Assembly (NCBI RefSeq): GCF_027945075.1
Contig: NZ_CP116034.1
Coordinates: 62,001-126,000, forward strand
Reading direction: 5' to 3'
DNA from: Chryseobacterium sp. CY350
GTDB taxonomy: Bacteria; Bacteroidota; Bacteroidia; Flavobacteriales; Weeksellaceae
DNA length: 64,000 bases
Shown: positions 52,952-61,631 of the stretch, piece after piece
How the letters are laid out: every line of letters begins with the position of its first letter
How positions within the stretch are numbered: the first letter of the stretch is position 1
The notes under the pieces: generated by a model
The model's database searches: none
Seen by the model: the letters and a program-made list of their open reading frames with translations, nothing else
What the model was told of the DNA's origin: nothing
Program-made: the position numbers and the translations under genes

Positions 52952-53963
52952 TTTTGATTTTACAAAAGCTGCAGACGTTGAAACAGCCATTGCTTTAACA
53001 AAAGAGAACAAAGGAAATAAAATTATTGCCGGCGGTACAAATATCATTGATCTGTTAAAATATTTTATCACCGAAGCAGACACTTTGGTTGATATCAACT
53101 CATTGTCAGGAATCAATGATTTAACTGAAATTCCCGGAGGCGGAATACGACTTGGAGCATTAATGACTAATGCCGACACAGCTTATCATCCGACGATAGA
53201 GCAGAAATATCCTCTGCTATCGAAAGCAATTTTAGCAGGAGCGTCGGCACAGATAAGAAATATGGCCACAAATGGTGGGAATTTACTACAGCGTACAAGA
53301 TGCTATTATTTTTATGATATCCACACTCCGTGCAACAAACGTGAGCCGGGTTCCGGCTGTTCAGCGATTAAAGGATACAACAGGATTCACGCAATTTTAG
53401 GTCAAGATGAAAACTGCATTGCGGTTTTTCCGTCTGATATGTGTGTTGCTCTCGCCGCTTTAGATGCAGTTGTGAATGTTTCCGGACCGGAAGGAGAGAG
53501 AAAAATAAGCTTTACAGAATTTCACAGATTGCCGGGAGATCATCCAGAGATCGATAATACCCTTAAAATGGGTGAAATTATTACGGGTATTGATCTTCCA
53601 GAGAAAGGATTTACAAAAAATTATTCTTACTTAAAACTTCGGGACAGAGCGTCATATTCTTTTGCTCTGGTATCTGTAGCTACAGGCTTGGAACTGCAAG
53701 ATAACAGAATTAAAGAGGCGAGAATTGCTTTAGGAGGCGTCGCTCACAAACCTTGGCGCGTTCAGGAAGCAGAAGAATTTTTAGTAGGAAAAGAAGCGAA
53801 CAAAGAAAATTTCTCGAATGCTGCCGAAATGATTTTAAAAGGTGCCATAGGTTTTGAGCACAACAGTTTTAAAATAGATTTAGCTAAAAAAGCAATTGTA
53901 AGAAACTGTATGATGGCACTAGATCCTTCTACACAGCGTCCCGGAGCAAAACCATCACTATAA
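52944..53963 (+). CDS. FAD-binding subunit of the Mo-hydroxylase (PaoB-like)
   Basis: A 339-residue subunit. FAD-binding motifs AGGTNIIDLLK (29-39) and ATNGGNLLQRTRC (108-120) are present. A loop with Cys120, Cys130 and Cys139 (CNKREPGSGC), plus further Cys at 158 and 167, matches the extra [4Fe-4S] loop of PaoB-type enzymes and is absent from plain xanthine dehydrogenase. Confidence 0.92.
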   Translation: MNNFDFTKAADVETAIALTKENKGNKIIAGGTNIIDLLKYFITEADTLVDINSLSGINDLTEIPGGGIRLGALMTNADTAYHPTIEQKYPLLSKAILAGASAQIRNMATNGGNLLQRTRCYYFYDIHTPCNKREPGSGCSAIKGYNRIHAILGQDENCIAVFPSDMCVALAALDAVVNVSGPEGERKISFTEFHRLPGDHPEIDNTLKMGEIITGIDLPEKGFTKNYSYLKLRDRASYSFALVSVATGLELQDNRIKEARIALGGVAHKPWRVQEAEEFLVGKEANKENFSNAAEMILKGAIGFEHNSFKIDLAKKAIVRNCMMALDPSTQRPGAKPSL

Positions 53964-53984
53964 ATCACGATCAATCACAAGAAT

Positions 53985-56222
53985 ATGGAAAATACACCAT
54001 CAATAGGAAAGCCGATCAGCCGTCTTGAAGGTCAACTGAAAGTAACCGGAAGTGCAAAATACGCAGGAGAATATTATGCAGAAGATTTACTTTACGGATA
54101 TGTAGTAAACAGTACCATTACGAAAGGAAAAATTAAATCAATTGATACGTCTGAGGTGAAAAAAATGAGTGGAGTGATTGAAGTTTTCACACACGAAAAT
54201 AAACCGTCCACTGCTTGGTTTGATTTCAGATATGCAGATATGGATGCGCCACCGGGTACTGTTTTTAAACCCTTAAAGGATAATGATATCAGGTACAACG
54301 GTCAGCCAATAGCATTAGTAGTTGCAGATACATTCGAAATGGCGAGGTATGCGGCCACCAAAATCAGCATTGTTTATGAAGAAGAAAGTTTCGAAACAGA
54401 TTTAAAAACTAATGTTGAAAAACAAAGAGATCCCAAAAAAGGTCTCGCATCGATGTTGAAACCTCCTCCACCTCCTCCAAACGGTGATTTTGAAAAAGAA
54501 TACCAAAATTCATATGTAAAAACTGACAGCAAATTCACTCACGGTACAGAACACCATAATCCGATGGAAATGTATGCCTCGACTGTAATTTATGAGGGAA
54601 AAGGAAAACTTAAAATATACGATAAAACACAGGGAACTATCAATTCTCAAATGTATGTAGCCAATGTTTTTGGCTTGAAAATGAAGAATGTGCAGGTGAT
54701 CTCGCCTTTTGTAGGTGGTGGTTTTGGATCTGGTCTTCGTCCTCAGCATCAGCTTTTTATGGCAGTTATGGCTTCTTTAGCTTTAAAAAGAAATGTGAGA
54801 GTAACTTTGGATCGCGCACAGATGTATATGATCGGGCATCGTCCGCCCACATTGCAGCACACAAAGTTTGGAGCAGACCAAAATGGAAAAGTAAATGCTA
54901 TTTACCATAAAGCAACGGGAGAAACCTCAAGATTCGAAGATTATGTAGAAATTGTTGTGAATTGGGCAAATATGCTTTATCCTGCGGAAAATACTTTGTT
55001 GCAACACCAGATCGTTCCTTTGGATGTTTACACGCCTTTGGATATGAGAGCTCCTGGTGGAAGTACAGGAATGCATCCTATCGAAGTAACGATGGATGAA
55101 ATTGCCTATCAACTGAATATGGATCCTGTGGAGCTGAGGCTAAATAATTATTCAATGATTGACAAAAGCAGTGACAAAGAGTATTCTAGCAAGGAACTGA
55201 AAGAATGTTTTTTGCAGGGTGCCGAAAAATTCGGATGGGATAAGCGAAATCCCGTACCAAGAAGTATGAAACGGGGAAATAAGTTGATAGGATACGGAAT
55301 GGCTACCGGAATGTGGGACGCCAACAGAATCTTTGGGCGTGCGGAAGCTATCATGACAGCAGACGGAAAAGTGGAAATAAAAAGTGCTGTGACGGACATT
55401 GGTACAGGAACTTTTACGATTATGACACAGATTGCTGCTGATGAGCTGGGTTTACCAATTGAAGATGTGACGTTTTCTTACGCAGACAGTAAATTACCTT
55501 TTGCGCCCATTCAGGGTGGATCATTTACTACGGCAACAGTTGGCCCAGCCGTACAAAATGCTTGTCAGGCTTTAAATAAAAAATTATTTAAACTAGCTAA
55601 AAATTTAAAAGATTCAGTTTTAAAAGATGCCAAATTCAAAGATGTAAACTTTAAAAACGGTTTAATAACACTTCGTAGTAATCCCGAAATTAGCATGAGT
55701 GTAAAAGATATAATAGATGCTAATGAAGGAAAAGCAATAAAAACGACAAACTCTGCAATGCCTAATCCTCTCACCTATGGAAAAAAGGCTAGAGCTGTTC
55801 ACAGTGCAGTATTTGTAGAAGTTGAGGTAGACGAAGAGCTTGGAATGATCGAAGTTAAACGAGCAGTGACAGCTGTAGCGGCGGGCAAAATCATCAATCC
55901 GAAGACTGCAGAAAGCCAGGTTTTAGGCGGAATGGTTTGGGGCATCAGTAAGGCACTTCACGAAGAGACAATTTTGGATCATCAATTTGGGAAATATATG
56001 AACGCGAACTTAGGTGAATACCATATTCCTGTTCACGCAGATATTCAGGATCTTGAGGTGATATTTGTGGAAGAAAATGATCAGTTTGTAAATGATCTTG
56101 GTGTGAAAGGTGTAGGAGAGATCGGTGGAGTAGGAATTCCGCCGGCGATCACAAATGCTGTTTTCCATGCCACAGGAAAGAGAATTTATGATCTGCCAAT
56201 TCATTTTGATAAACTTTTATAA
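53985..56222 (+). CDS. Molybdopterin-binding catalytic subunit of the Mo-hydroxylase (PaoC-like)
   Basis: A 745-residue subunit of the xanthine dehydrogenase/aldehyde oxidoreductase family. Mo-cofactor binding marks GGGFGSGLRP, RAPGGSTGMHP and GGSFTTATVGP are present, and the catalytic Glu is near residue 712 in GVGEIG. A six-Pro stretch lies near residue 163. The group oxidises aldehydes or N-heterocycles; the substrate is not evident. It is the last gene of the island and ends at a terminator shared with the converging desulfurase. Confidence 0.93.
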   Translation: MENTPSIGKPISRLEGQLKVTGSAKYAGEYYAEDLLYGYVVNSTITKGKIKSIDTSEVKKMSGVIEVFTHENKPSTAWFDFRYADMDAPPGTVFKPLKDNDIRYNGQPIALVVADTFEMARYAATKISIVYEEESFETDLKTNVEKQRDPKKGLASMLKPPPPPPNGDFEKEYQNSYVKTDSKFTHGTEHHNPMEMYASTVIYEGKGKLKIYDKTQGTINSQMYVANVFGLKMKNVQVISPFVGGGFGSGLRPQHQLFMAVMASLALKRNVRVTLDRAQMYMIGHRPPTLQHTKFGADQNGKVNAIYHKATGETSRFEDYVEIVVNWANMLYPAENTLLQHQIVPLDVYTPLDMRAPGGSTGMHPIEVTMDEIAYQLNMDPVELRLNNYSMIDKSSDKEYSSKELKECFLQGAEKFGWDKRNPVPRSMKRGNKLIGYGMATGMWDANRIFGRAEAIMTADGKVEIKSAVTDIGTGTFTIMTQIAADELGLPIEDVTFSYADSKLPFAPIQGGSFTTATVGPAVQNACQALNKKLFKLAKNLKDSVLKDAKFKDVNFKNGLITLRSNPEISMSVKDIIDANEGKAIKTTNSAMPNPLTYGKKARAVHSAVFVEVEVDEELGMIEVKRAVTAVAAGKIINPKTAESQVLGGMVWGISKALHEETILDHQFGKYMNANLGEYHIPVHADIQDLEVIFVEENDQFVNDLGVKGVGEIGGVGIPPAITNAVFHATGKRIYDLPIHFDKLL

Positions 56223-56236
56223 TAAATTCAAACGAC

Positions 56237-56265
56237 AATCCCACTCAATATCGGTGGGATTTTTT
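56237..56265. terminator. Terminator between the Mo-hydroxylase and the cysteine desulfurase genes
   Basis: An 8-bp stem AATCCCAC/GTGGGATT (56237-56244 with 56254-56261) followed by T residues on the plus strand. Its tail touches the stop codon of the minus-strand gene. Confidence 0.78.
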
Positions 56266-57397
56266 ATGCTTTAAATTGACGAATCAATTCTTTTACCCTC
56301 GTAATTGTATAATTAATTTCATCTTCGGTAGTAAATCTTCCTAAACTAAATCTTATAGAACATAATGCATCATCGTCTGACATGCCTAAAGCTTTCAGAA
56401 CGTGTGATGGTTCTGAAGTTACCGCTGAACAGGCAGATCCGCTCGACACCAAAATTTTAGCGAGCGATAAAATAAGCTGCTCAGACCATACTCCGGGAAA
56501 ACAGATGTTTGAGGTATTATAAATTCTGTTTTCGACAGATCCATTGACAAAACTTCCATCAATTTTCAGTAGTTCCATTTCGAGAAAATCGCGAATCTTA
56601 CGGATTCTTATCTCGTCTTTTTTCATCTCAGCTTTGGCAATTTCGCAGGCCTTTGCCATTCCGATTACTCCTGGGACATTTAAAGTTCCGCTACGGAGAT
56701 TTTTTTGCTGACCGCCTCCGTGCATTTGAGTATTTAGTTCGGAAATTACGTTTCGAGACACATACAGAGCACCAATTCCCTTCGGTCCGTAGAATTTATG
56801 GGCAGAAATAGTCATCATATCAATTCCTAAGTCTGAGACATCAATAGGAATTTTGCCGACCGCTTGCGTAGTATCACAAAGTAATAATGCGCCTTTTTGG
56901 TGAGCAAATTCAGAAATTTTTTTTACATCATGAAGCGTTCCAGTCTCATTATTGCACATCATTGCAATTACAAGATATGTATCTTCCGTAATAGAATTTT
57001 TCAGGAGATCATCATCGATTGTACCGTCGGATTGTACGGGAAGATATTCCACATTTAATCCTTTACTCTCCATATATTTACAGGTTTCTAAAACTGCCTT
57101 ATGTTCTGTTGTAAAGGTGATAATTTTATTTCTGTTTACATTCGCTAAACCTTTGATAGCCAGATTGATGGCTTCCGTTGCTCCGGATGTAAAAATAATT
57201 TCTTTTTCATTTGCGCCAATTAAATCTGCGATCTGCCATGTAGCATCTTCTACAGCTTCAGTTAAAGAAATTCCTGAGATATGAGAACTGTTCGCATTGG
57301 CATAGTAATCAGTGAAGTAAGGCATCATACTCGCCAAAACTCTGGAATCTATTTTAGTCGTTGCATTGTTATCAAGATATATGTAATCATCTGCCAT
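56264..57397 (-). CDS. Cysteine desulfurase, NifS/IscS type
   Basis: A 377-residue PLP enzyme releasing sulfur from cysteine. The PLP lysine is in SAHKFYGPKG, and the sulfur-accepting Cys is in SSGSACSAV (near 325). Convergent with the Mo-hydroxylase genes. In other bacteria a dedicated NifS-type enzyme sulfurates XdhC-bound cofactor; neighbourhood makes that plausible, but a general Fe-S or tRNA-thiolation role is equally possible. Which paralogue it is cannot be told here. Confidence 0.92.
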   Translation of the reverse strand: MADDYIYLDNNATTKIDSRVLASMMPYFTDYYANANSSHISGISLTEAVEDATWQIADLIGANEKEIIFTSGATEAINLAIKGLANVNRNKIITFTTEHKAVLETCKYMESKGLNVEYLPVQSDGTIDDDLLKNSITEDTYLVIAMMCNNETGTLHDVKKISEFAHQKGALLLCDTTQAVGKIPIDVSDLGIDMMTISAHKFYGPKGIGALYVSRNVISELNTQMHGGGQQKNLRSGTLNVPGVIGMAKACEIAKAEMKKDEIRIRKIRDFLEMELLKIDGSFVNGSVENRIYNTSNICFPGVWSEQLILSLAKILVSSGSACSAVTSEPSHVLKALGMSDDDALCSIRFSLGRFTTEDEINYTITRVKELIRQFKA

Positions 57398-57500
57398 TAC
57401 TGAAATTTGTCTTTAATTTAATCATTAAAATTACACATAATTTTTCTGCAGAATGATATTCCAAATCATATCACCAAACTTTTAACAATTTTCAAGATGC

Positions 57501-57532
57501 AATAAAACCCCAATCTCAATAGGGACTGGGGT
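57501..57532 (-). terminator. Terminator after the two-helix membrane protein
   Basis: Stem ACCCCA/TGGGGT (57507-57512 with 57527-57532), followed on the minus strand by a T-rich tract. Confidence 0.65.
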
Positions 57533-57567
57533 CTTAAATAATATGATGTTAATATGGTGTCGATTTT

Positions 57568-58017
57568 TTAGACTGATCTTAAATTATTTTGTGAAACAAC
57601 AGATAACAGTGATGAAGATATCTTCTCTCTCTGCTGATAACTGAATCCCAAAAGTTGAATCTTAATCGCAAATTTCCTGTTGCTTTTAGATCTCATCTTA
57701 AGTATTAAAGATTCCTGTAACATATTGTGTCTAAAGTTGTAATCTCTGATACTATTTTGAGGGAACTCAATTTCGGGAGCGATAAATCTTTTAAAAGTAA
57801 AAGGATGAGTTTTCCTAATTGTGATACAGCCGCCTGAAAGTTCATAAATTACTACTTTTAACTTAAAAAAGATGACCGCTAAAAGTGCAATCATTAACAG
57901 AAGCAGCGCGTTGATTAACGCCTGATGGATGAACGCAGTGCTGAAGAGCAAAATGACTCCAAGAAAGACCAGCACAATTGCTGCAGCCTTGATTGTGTTG
58001 TAATTTGAAATTTTCAT
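57568..58017 (-). CDS. Two-helix membrane protein with PH-like soluble part
   Basis: A 149-residue protein with two adjacent transmembrane helices at residues about 10-52, followed by a soluble, basic, strand-rich region of about 90 residues reminiscent of bacterial PH domains (KVVIYELSGGCITIRKTHPFTFKRF). No recognised function; isolated gene with a terminator. Confidence 0.65.
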   Translation of the reverse strand: MKISNYNTIKAAAIVLVFLGVILLFSTAFIHQALINALLLLMIALLAVIFFKLKVVIYELSGGCITIRKTHPFTFKRFIAPEIEFPQNSIRDYNFRHNMLQESLILKMRSKSNRKFAIKIQLLGFSYQQREKISSSLLSVVSQNNLRSV

Positions 58018-58397
58018 TTTGGATAGTGAATGATTTGAATAGTTTATTTATAGTTTAGTATTCCGACCAATAGAAATCATTAGCCTTCTATTCAAAGCTA
58101 CGTGACTTTTTGCATATTTCACTAAATAGGTTTAACTAATTTTCAATTATGTTGTAAGTATTTGTAAATTTTTACAAATATGAAGGATGTAAGTGTAATG
58201 GTATTCAATTATTTGTATGTAATTAATAAAATTGTCAGTAATCTTCTTAATTATATTTTTATTACTTATTTCTTCTTCTAAAGAGTGACCACATGCTTTA
58301 AGTAAGTATTATTCTGCTCAAATTATACAAAATAATTACTACAATATCTATTATGATGCTTCGTGACATACCCAAAAAATACCTTCGTTCTTAAGAA
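58018..58397. other. Gap without recognised gene, containing a 22-base palindrome
   Basis: AT-rich. The only structure seen is a nearly perfect palindrome at 58159-58180 (arms TATTTGTAAA/TTTACAAATA). No coding frame with family resemblance. Confidence 0.5.
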
Positions 58398-58445
58398 GAA
58401 TAAAAAAAATAGATCCTGATTTTCGGTCAGGATCTATTTTTTAGT
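58398..58445. terminator. Strong terminator, 14-bp stem
   Basis: A perfect 14-bp stem AAAATAGATCCTGA/TCAGGATCTATTTT (58406-58419 with 58427-58440). Follows the 43-residue minus-strand gene; A/T runs at both sides suggest bidirectional use. Confidence 0.8.
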
Positions 58446-58454
58446 TTGTTTAAA

Positions 58455-58586
58455 TTAATCACCTTTCTTATGTTTATGCTCCTTTAATGAAGGTTCATTT
58501 TGAGGTGTCTTTTTATTGTCTCTTTGTCGCTTGTCTGGTTCACCGGTAGACTCTGCGGTTTTTTTTGGTCCTGGCTTAATTCCCAT
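58455..58586 (-). CDS. Very small basic protein (43 residues)
   Basis: Starts MGIKPGPKKTAE and ends KHKKGD; over half of the residues are Lys, Pro, Gly, Glu, Asp or Gln, so it should be disordered and basic. The ATG at 58586 is chosen because a longer frame from 58712 runs through the Hsp20 terminator. It has a strong terminator of its own. No known function; reality is supported by position and terminator only. Confidence 0.5.
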   Translation of the reverse strand: MGIKPGPKKTAESTGEPDKRQRDNKKTPQNEPSLKEHKHKKGD

Positions 58587-58663
58587 AATCGATAAATTTT
58601 TGGTTAACAATATTGTAGCATAATTACTACAAAATTGATTCCGAACTATAGATTTGAAGCATA

Positions 58664-58698
58664 AAAAAAGGTTTTCCAAGACAGGAAAACCTTTTTTG
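58664..58698 (-). terminator. Terminator after hsp20
   Basis: A perfect 14-bp stem AAAAAAGGTTTTCC/GGAAAACCTTTTTT (58664-58677 with 58684-58697) immediately after the Hsp20 stop. Confidence 0.85.
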
Positions 58699-59157
58699 TT
58701 ATTGAATTTCAATAAGCCTTGCAGACTGTTTTGTCGTACTCTCTTTTTTAGGAATGATGATTCTCAAAACACCATTCTCATACCTCGCCTCAATTTTTTC
58801 ATCATCTACCACGTCTTTAGTAAGCTCGAAACTGCGTTGAAAAGATTGATAATTAAATTCTCTGCGGTGATAACTACCATTGTTGTCCTCATGCTGATTT
58901 TCTTTTTCAGATGAAATGGTCAGTGTGCCGCCATCCAAAGTGATGTTAAAATCTTCTTTCTGTAATCCCGCTGCTGCTACTTCCACCTCAAAAGCTTCAT
59001 CAGCTTCTCTGATATTCACGGAAGGGAGAGTAGTGCGGGAAGCAGAAAAGTTATTATTACCCCAATTAAAAAGTTCGCGATTAAAAAAATCGTCAAACAG
59101 AGAACGTTGATTGACAGGGAGTAAACTGCCATTTGTTCTTTTTACGATAGTTGTCAT
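58699..59157 (-). CDS. Hsp20/alpha-crystallin small heat-shock protein
   Basis: A 152-residue holdase chaperone. The alpha-crystallin domain spans about 45-145 with VNIREADEAFEVEVAAAGLQKEDF and the final GVLRIIIPKKE (G-x-L family motif) and an IxI-type tail (LIEIQ). The ATG at 59157 is preferred; a TTG at 59166 would add three residues. Confidence 0.95.
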   Translation of the reverse strand: MTTIVKRTNGSLLPVNQRSLFDDFFNRELFNWGNNNFSASRTTLPSVNIREADEAFEVEVAAAGLQKEDFNITLDGGTLTISSEKENQHEDNNGSYHRREFNYQSFQRSFELTKDVVDDEKIEARYENGVLRIIIPKKESTTKQSARLIEIQ

Positions 59158-59398
59158 AACAAACAAATTTTAAAAAGTTAAACAATAAATTAAATGATCA
59201 CTTTTTCATAAACAAATAAAATACCTGTGCTATTTGTAAGAAAAATTGTCTTATTGTGGAATAATAATATTTCAAAATGTCATAATAGTTTGCTAATGTT
59301 GAAAAATTGTCATATTAAAGTATTGAATAACATGTGTTTAAGAAAAGAATTTTCAGGCTGTTTTTTGAGTTTTTTATACTCTTGAAATCATTCTTGTA
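59158..59398. other. Upstream region of hsp20 without recognised gene
   Basis: AT-rich; no gene or exact TAnnTTTG box was found. Any heat-shock control element is not recognisable from known Bacteroidota patterns. Confidence 0.45.
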
Positions 59399-59400
59399 TC

Positions 59401-59428
59401 AAAAAACTCCCGAAATAAATTTCGGGAG
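59401..59428 (-). terminator. Terminator after the M4 protease gene
   Basis: A 9-bp stem CTCCCGAAA/TTTCGGGAG (59407-59415 with 59420-59428), followed on the minus strand by six T residues. Confidence 0.83.
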
Positions 59429-59452
59429 CCATCATTTGTGTTTTTAGAATCT

Positions 59453-61546
59453 TTAATAACTGACAATAATTTTTTTAGAAATAGTTTTGCCTTCTATTTT
59501 TATCTTTACGATATACACGCCTTTTTGTAATTCTCTTGTGTTAACCGTCACATTTCCCTTTTCTAACTTTTCTGAAGATCGTATCAGTTTTCCTGAAAGG
59601 TCATAGATTTCATACGTTCCATTTCCTTTCGAATCTGTTTGGATAGTAAATTGTCCGCTGGTAACAGGATTCGGATAAATTTTAATATTATCTGAATCAG
59701 ACTTCACGGTATCCGATACTGAAAGCAGGCTAGCACAATTGCCAATTCCTACTGCACACCACGCATTTTCAACCTGTTGCAGCTCGCTTGACCCGGCTCC
59801 GTATAAATCGACTGTCGCTTGTTTGGATGCAGTATAGGCGTTGGTATACTGACTGTTTGCGGTGAGATAAGTTGCCAAAGTTCTGTAAGCAATTTTTTCA
59901 GCTTTCTGAATGGTAATTCCTGTTACGTTATAATTGGTTCCCGAATCATTGGTTCCTGTTCCTCCCACAGATAACAAATAAAACCAGAAATTTCCTACAC
60001 CGCTATTGGTATGTATACCGCCATTATCCGCAGATCCTGTTGCTGTAGCTGCCCAATATGTCCCTAGATAAGTGTCAGGCTGCTGTGAACCCAGCGCTGC
60101 CGGACCCGAATTGGGATTCGACATGCTTCTTAAAAACGTAAAACCCATGGCAGAGTTGGGAATTCCTTCGCCAATATTCCAATTGGGTGAAATCCCTGAA
60201 TAAAATTCAATAGAAGCTCCGAACATATCTGCAAACGCTTCATTCAAGGCTCCAGATTCCCCCTGATAGGCAAGATTGGCTGTTCTGCTCACCATAATAT
60301 GAGAATATTCATGACCGGCAACATCGATTCCTACAAAAGGACCGAAAAAGCCTGCCTGGCCTTGATACATACCGTTTCCGTAAAGCATGCCTACTACAGA
60401 GAAACCTTGCTGTGTAACGTCAAATGCAGCGGCATTGGCACCGTTTTTTGGCTGAAGTGGCGCTCCCGTAGTGGCATCAACATTAAAATTGATATCATAA
60501 TAGTTCTTGATGATAGATCCATTACCGTCGTAGCTGTTTCTATTATGTCTTGCAATGTAATAATCTTTAGCTTTTTCCATCGCCCAATGCGCTTCTACGG
60601 GTGCTTTTGTCGTTGCAGATGTAAAATTTGCTGCGGTGCTTGTAATTTCTGTAATATTTCCTGTTAATTCATTAGTTGCAAGATTTGCACTTCCGTCCCA
60701 TCCTGATCCATTTCTTGTATGGATGTTTTTATTATTGTCTTTTAATCTAAAGCTATTATTGTTAGAATCTACTGTCACGTTTTGATTTCCTTTATAGTAA
60801 GTTGCACTCGTAGAAGGTGTATCAACAAAGAAAGGACTGTAGTCAAAACTATTTATAATTTTTCGTGCAGGCAAATTCAGTTTCAATTGAAAATCTGGAC
60901 TATAATCATAAATTTTAGAAATCTTATTTACGATTTTTCCTGTTTTATCATCGATATAATAATCAAAAGCTTTCAAAGCACCTAAAGCAGCAGCCTGAAC
61001 TTTCGTTGCCGTGTAAAGATGAATTCCTTCTCTGTTGCTTACTTTAGCGATCACATGTTCAAATTCGCCAAAGGTTGTTTTCTTGTTTTTGATATCTGCG
61101 AATATGATTTCTTTTATTTCGTTTTCAGGTAAAGGTTGAGAAATGTTTATCGTAATATTGCTAATGATTTCTCCATTTACGTAAGTCACTTTTCCATCTT
61201 TTTCGTGGATGTAGATTATATCATCGTTGACTTTGATTCCTTTGTATAAATGCTGATAAATATTTCTTTTAAAGCCAAGTTCGTCAACAGAACTTTTTAA
61301 AAATTGATAGCTGTGATCTGAGTTTGTCTGCAACCATTTTCCAAATTGGTTTACAAGGGCTTCAGCAGAAATATTTTTTCCTTCAAAACTTACCTGAAAA
61401 TTTCCCATTGCAGAGGTTGTTGTTATTCGTGGCAGATCTTGCAATGAAATTTCTGTCCGATGACTCTGTGCTGTCAAATTCTGAGAAGTGATTCCCATAG
61501 TCAACACAAAAGCTAAAGTTTTTACAATTGTAACTGTCTTTTTCAT
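59453..61546 (-). CDS. Secreted M4 (thermolysin-type) metalloprotease with T9SS sorting domain
   Basis: A 697-residue secreted protease. Order: signal peptide (1-27), FTP and PepSY-type propeptide (about 50-220), M4 catalytic domain (about 270-615) with zinc motif HEYSH (412-416) and third-ligand Glu436 in NEAFAD, and a type A sorting domain (about 620-697) beginning IYPNPV and ending KKIIVSY. Exported by the Sec and then the type IX system and activated by cleavage of the propeptide. Likely substrates are proteins in the environment. Confidence 0.95.
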   Translation of the reverse strand: MKKTVTIVKTLAFVLTMGITSQNLTAQSHRTEISLQDLPRITTTSAMGNFQVSFEGKNISAEALVNQFGKWLQTNSDHSYQFLKSSVDELGFKRNIYQHLYKGIKVNDDIIYIHEKDGKVTYVNGEIISNITINISQPLPENEIKEIIFADIKNKKTTFGEFEHVIAKVSNREGIHLYTATKVQAAALGALKAFDYYIDDKTGKIVNKISKIYDYSPDFQLKLNLPARKIINSFDYSPFFVDTPSTSATYYKGNQNVTVDSNNNSFRLKDNNKNIHTRNGSGWDGSANLATNELTGNITEITSTAANFTSATTKAPVEAHWAMEKAKDYYIARHNRNSYDGNGSIIKNYYDINFNVDATTGAPLQPKNGANAAAFDVTQQGFSVVGMLYGNGMYQGQAGFFGPFVGIDVAGHEYSHIMVSRTANLAYQGESGALNEAFADMFGASIEFYSGISPNWNIGEGIPNSAMGFTFLRSMSNPNSGPAALGSQQPDTYLGTYWAATATGSADNGGIHTNSGVGNFWFYLLSVGGTGTNDSGTNYNVTGITIQKAEKIAYRTLATYLTANSQYTNAYTASKQATVDLYGAGSSELQQVENAWCAVGIGNCASLLSVSDTVKSDSDNIKIYPNPVTSGQFTIQTDSKGNGTYEIYDLSGKLIRSSEKLEKGNVTVNTRELQKGVYIVKIKIEGKTISKKIIVSY

Positions 61547-61631
61547 ATTATTTTATTTGATGAATACGACAGTTAGTATAAAAAACAGGAAAATGTTACA
61601 GTATTTGTTATTTTTTTTCTTTTACTGCAAA

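Noticed and set aside
44695..56264. tRNA-Ser as the attachment site of a mobile Moco island
   Set aside because: A tRNA next to a functional island suggests it, but there is no integrase and no copy of the tRNA 3' end near the other border (about 56222-56264). The island also has the same base character as its neighbours.
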